Below are positions 63,209 to 64,000 of a stretch of 64,000 bases of DNA, piece by piece. The stretch is from positions 558,001 to 622,000 of the forward strand of contig NZ_CP038800.1 in assembly GCF_024400535.1 (NCBI RefSeq), read 5' to 3'. Under the pieces are notes generated by a model that saw only the letters and a program-made list of their open reading frames with translations, ran no database searches and was not told where the DNA came from. The first letter of the stretch is position 1. Every line of letters begins with the position of its first letter. The DNA comes from Treponema denticola (lineage in GTDB: Bacteria; Spirochaetota; Spirochaetia; Treponematales; Treponemataceae). A program made the position numbers and the translations under genes.

Positions 63209-64000
63209 ATGTCAGAATTTTTAACTGATCAAGAATTCCGTATGTTTAGCGATTTGATATATACCGCAAGCGGTATTACTTTTTCCGATACTAATAGGTC
63301 TATTTTGGAAAGCAGATTAAAAGGAAAACTTAGGGAAAAGCAGCTTGAAAAGGTTTCGGATTATTATGAAATGATTATAAAGAACTCGGAAGAGCAAAAG
63401 AATCTTTTAGACTCTGTTACAACGAATCTTACAAGATTTTTTAGAAATCAGCCTCATTTTGATGCATTAGAAAACTATGTTATTCCTGAACTTGTAAAGG
63501 TAAAAAGAGCCTCAGGTAAAAATAAAATTAAAATATGGAGCGCCGGCTGCTCAACCGGAGAGGAGCCTTATACCATAGCTATGGTTATGAAAAAACATCT
63601 TCCCGCAGGATTTTCAGCAGAAATTACAGCCTCCGACTTATCTCTAAAATGTCTTCTTGTCGGAAAAACAGGCTTTTATCAAGAATCCAGAGTTGCCGGA
63701 ATTCCGGAAGATTATTTAAAGCTTTATTTTGATAAGGTAAATGACGGTTACCAGGTAAAAAAAGACATAATGCAGATGGTAAATTTTGACTACCACAATT
63801 TAAAGCATGATTCAAAACATACCGACTTTGATCTTGTATTTTGCCGCAATGTTTTGATCTATTTTGACGAACCTGCACAAAAAGATGTTATTGATAGGTT
63901 CTGGCGTGCTATGTCGCCAAAGTCATTTTTATTTATAGGACATTCCGAGTCTTTATTCGGTATGGAAACTCAATTTAAGTTTGTAAAAACGGATTGGGCG
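63209..64000 (+). CDS. cheR: Chemotaxis protein methyltransferase CheR, cut by the window end
   Basis: At least 264 residues; no stop before 64000. AGGAG lies 9 nt before the ATG. The N-terminal helical domain (FRMFSDLIYTASGITFSDTNRSILESRL) and VTTNLTRFFRNQPHFD are typical. The methyltransferase core has IWSAGCSTGEEPYTIAM, where SAM binds, ITASDLS, LVFCRNVLIYFD and IGHSESLF. CheR adds methyl groups to glutamates of chemoreceptors, setting adaptation. Confidence 0.95.
   Translation, partial: MSEFLTDQEFRMFSDLIYTASGITFSDTNRSILESRLKGKLREKQLEKVSDYYEMIIKNSEEQKNLLDSVTTNLTRFFRNQPHFDALENYVIPELVKVKRASGKNKIKIWSAGCSTGEEPYTIAMVMKKHLPAGFSAEITASDLSLKCLLVGKTGFYQESRVAGIPEDYLKLYFDKVNDGYQVKKDIMQMVNFDYHNLKHDSKHTDFDLVFCRNVLIYFDEPAQKDVIDRFWRAMSPKSFLFIGHSESLFGMETQFKFVKTDWA

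Noticed and set aside
1-64000. tRNA, rRNA or CRISPR arrays
   Set aside because: No cloverleaf, rRNA-like stretch or regularly spaced repeat with unique spacers was found on reading both strands; a tRNAscan run would be decisive.

Overview
The window looks like chromosome of an oral-type treponeme close to Treponema denticola. The evidence is a class I lysyl-tRNA synthetase, a P83/100-family antigen, a very large lipoprotein with a loose spirochaete lipobox, an AT-leaning composition with many A and T runs, and a gene set (hutH, a CitS-like transporter, rubrerythrin, cheR) that fits a motile amino-acid-fermenting anaerobe. No rRNA, tRNA or CRISPR array was seen.

Layout. 1-6.8 kb: one giant Ig-like/beta-propeller surface lipoprotein. 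6.9-11.8 kb: an accessory island with a RHH/RelE-like toxin-antitoxin (TA) pair, a DUF1778/GNAT pair, an immunity-like orphan, an XRE regulator, a vWA-TM-WHH nuclease toxin broken by an in-frame stop, and a VapBC-like pair. Integron attC-like half sites and a 24-bp direct repeat are scattered through it, so it resembles a cassette cluster without an integrase. 11.9-18.1 kb: tgt, a HEAT-repeat protein, recO, then an AlbA_2-type regulator split by an IS110-family element. 18.2-26.2 kb: recQ-like helicase, rubrerythrin, a steroid-reductase-like membrane protein, and an operon of a PQQ/HEAT protein, P83/100 and a 2-hydroxycarboxylate transporter. 26.3-32.2 kb, minus strand: RND transporter, LolA-like protein and outer-membrane protein, next to an IS1595-type remnant. 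32.4-38.9 kb: GPH-type transporter, lysS, an ABC exporter and a sigma-54 activator. 38.9-43.9 kb, minus strand: a tight operon from tmk through rpe to TPR proteins. 44-54.2 kb: tamB-bamA-skp-mutS. 54.2-63.1 kb: a phosphatase-like protein, hutH, murA, a second IS110 copy, a CBM48-like protein, pth and lptB-lptA-lptC. The window ends inside cheR.

Most striking signals. (1) The non-coding left end of both IS110 copies carries a bridge-RNA-like structure. Its second loop contains exact guides for the element's own two ends, and joining the ends would create a TTGACT-17-TAAAAT promoter. (2) The 7-10 kb island holds a signal peptide-vWA-TM-WHH toxin architecture and attC-like sites. (3) At least five genes have a -10 box only 6-7 nt before the start codon and no ribosome-binding site, which suggests leaderless mRNAs. 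(4) Frame breaks in tamB and in the two IS copies are nearly all single-base changes in homopolymers, so some pseudogenes here may be sequence errors.
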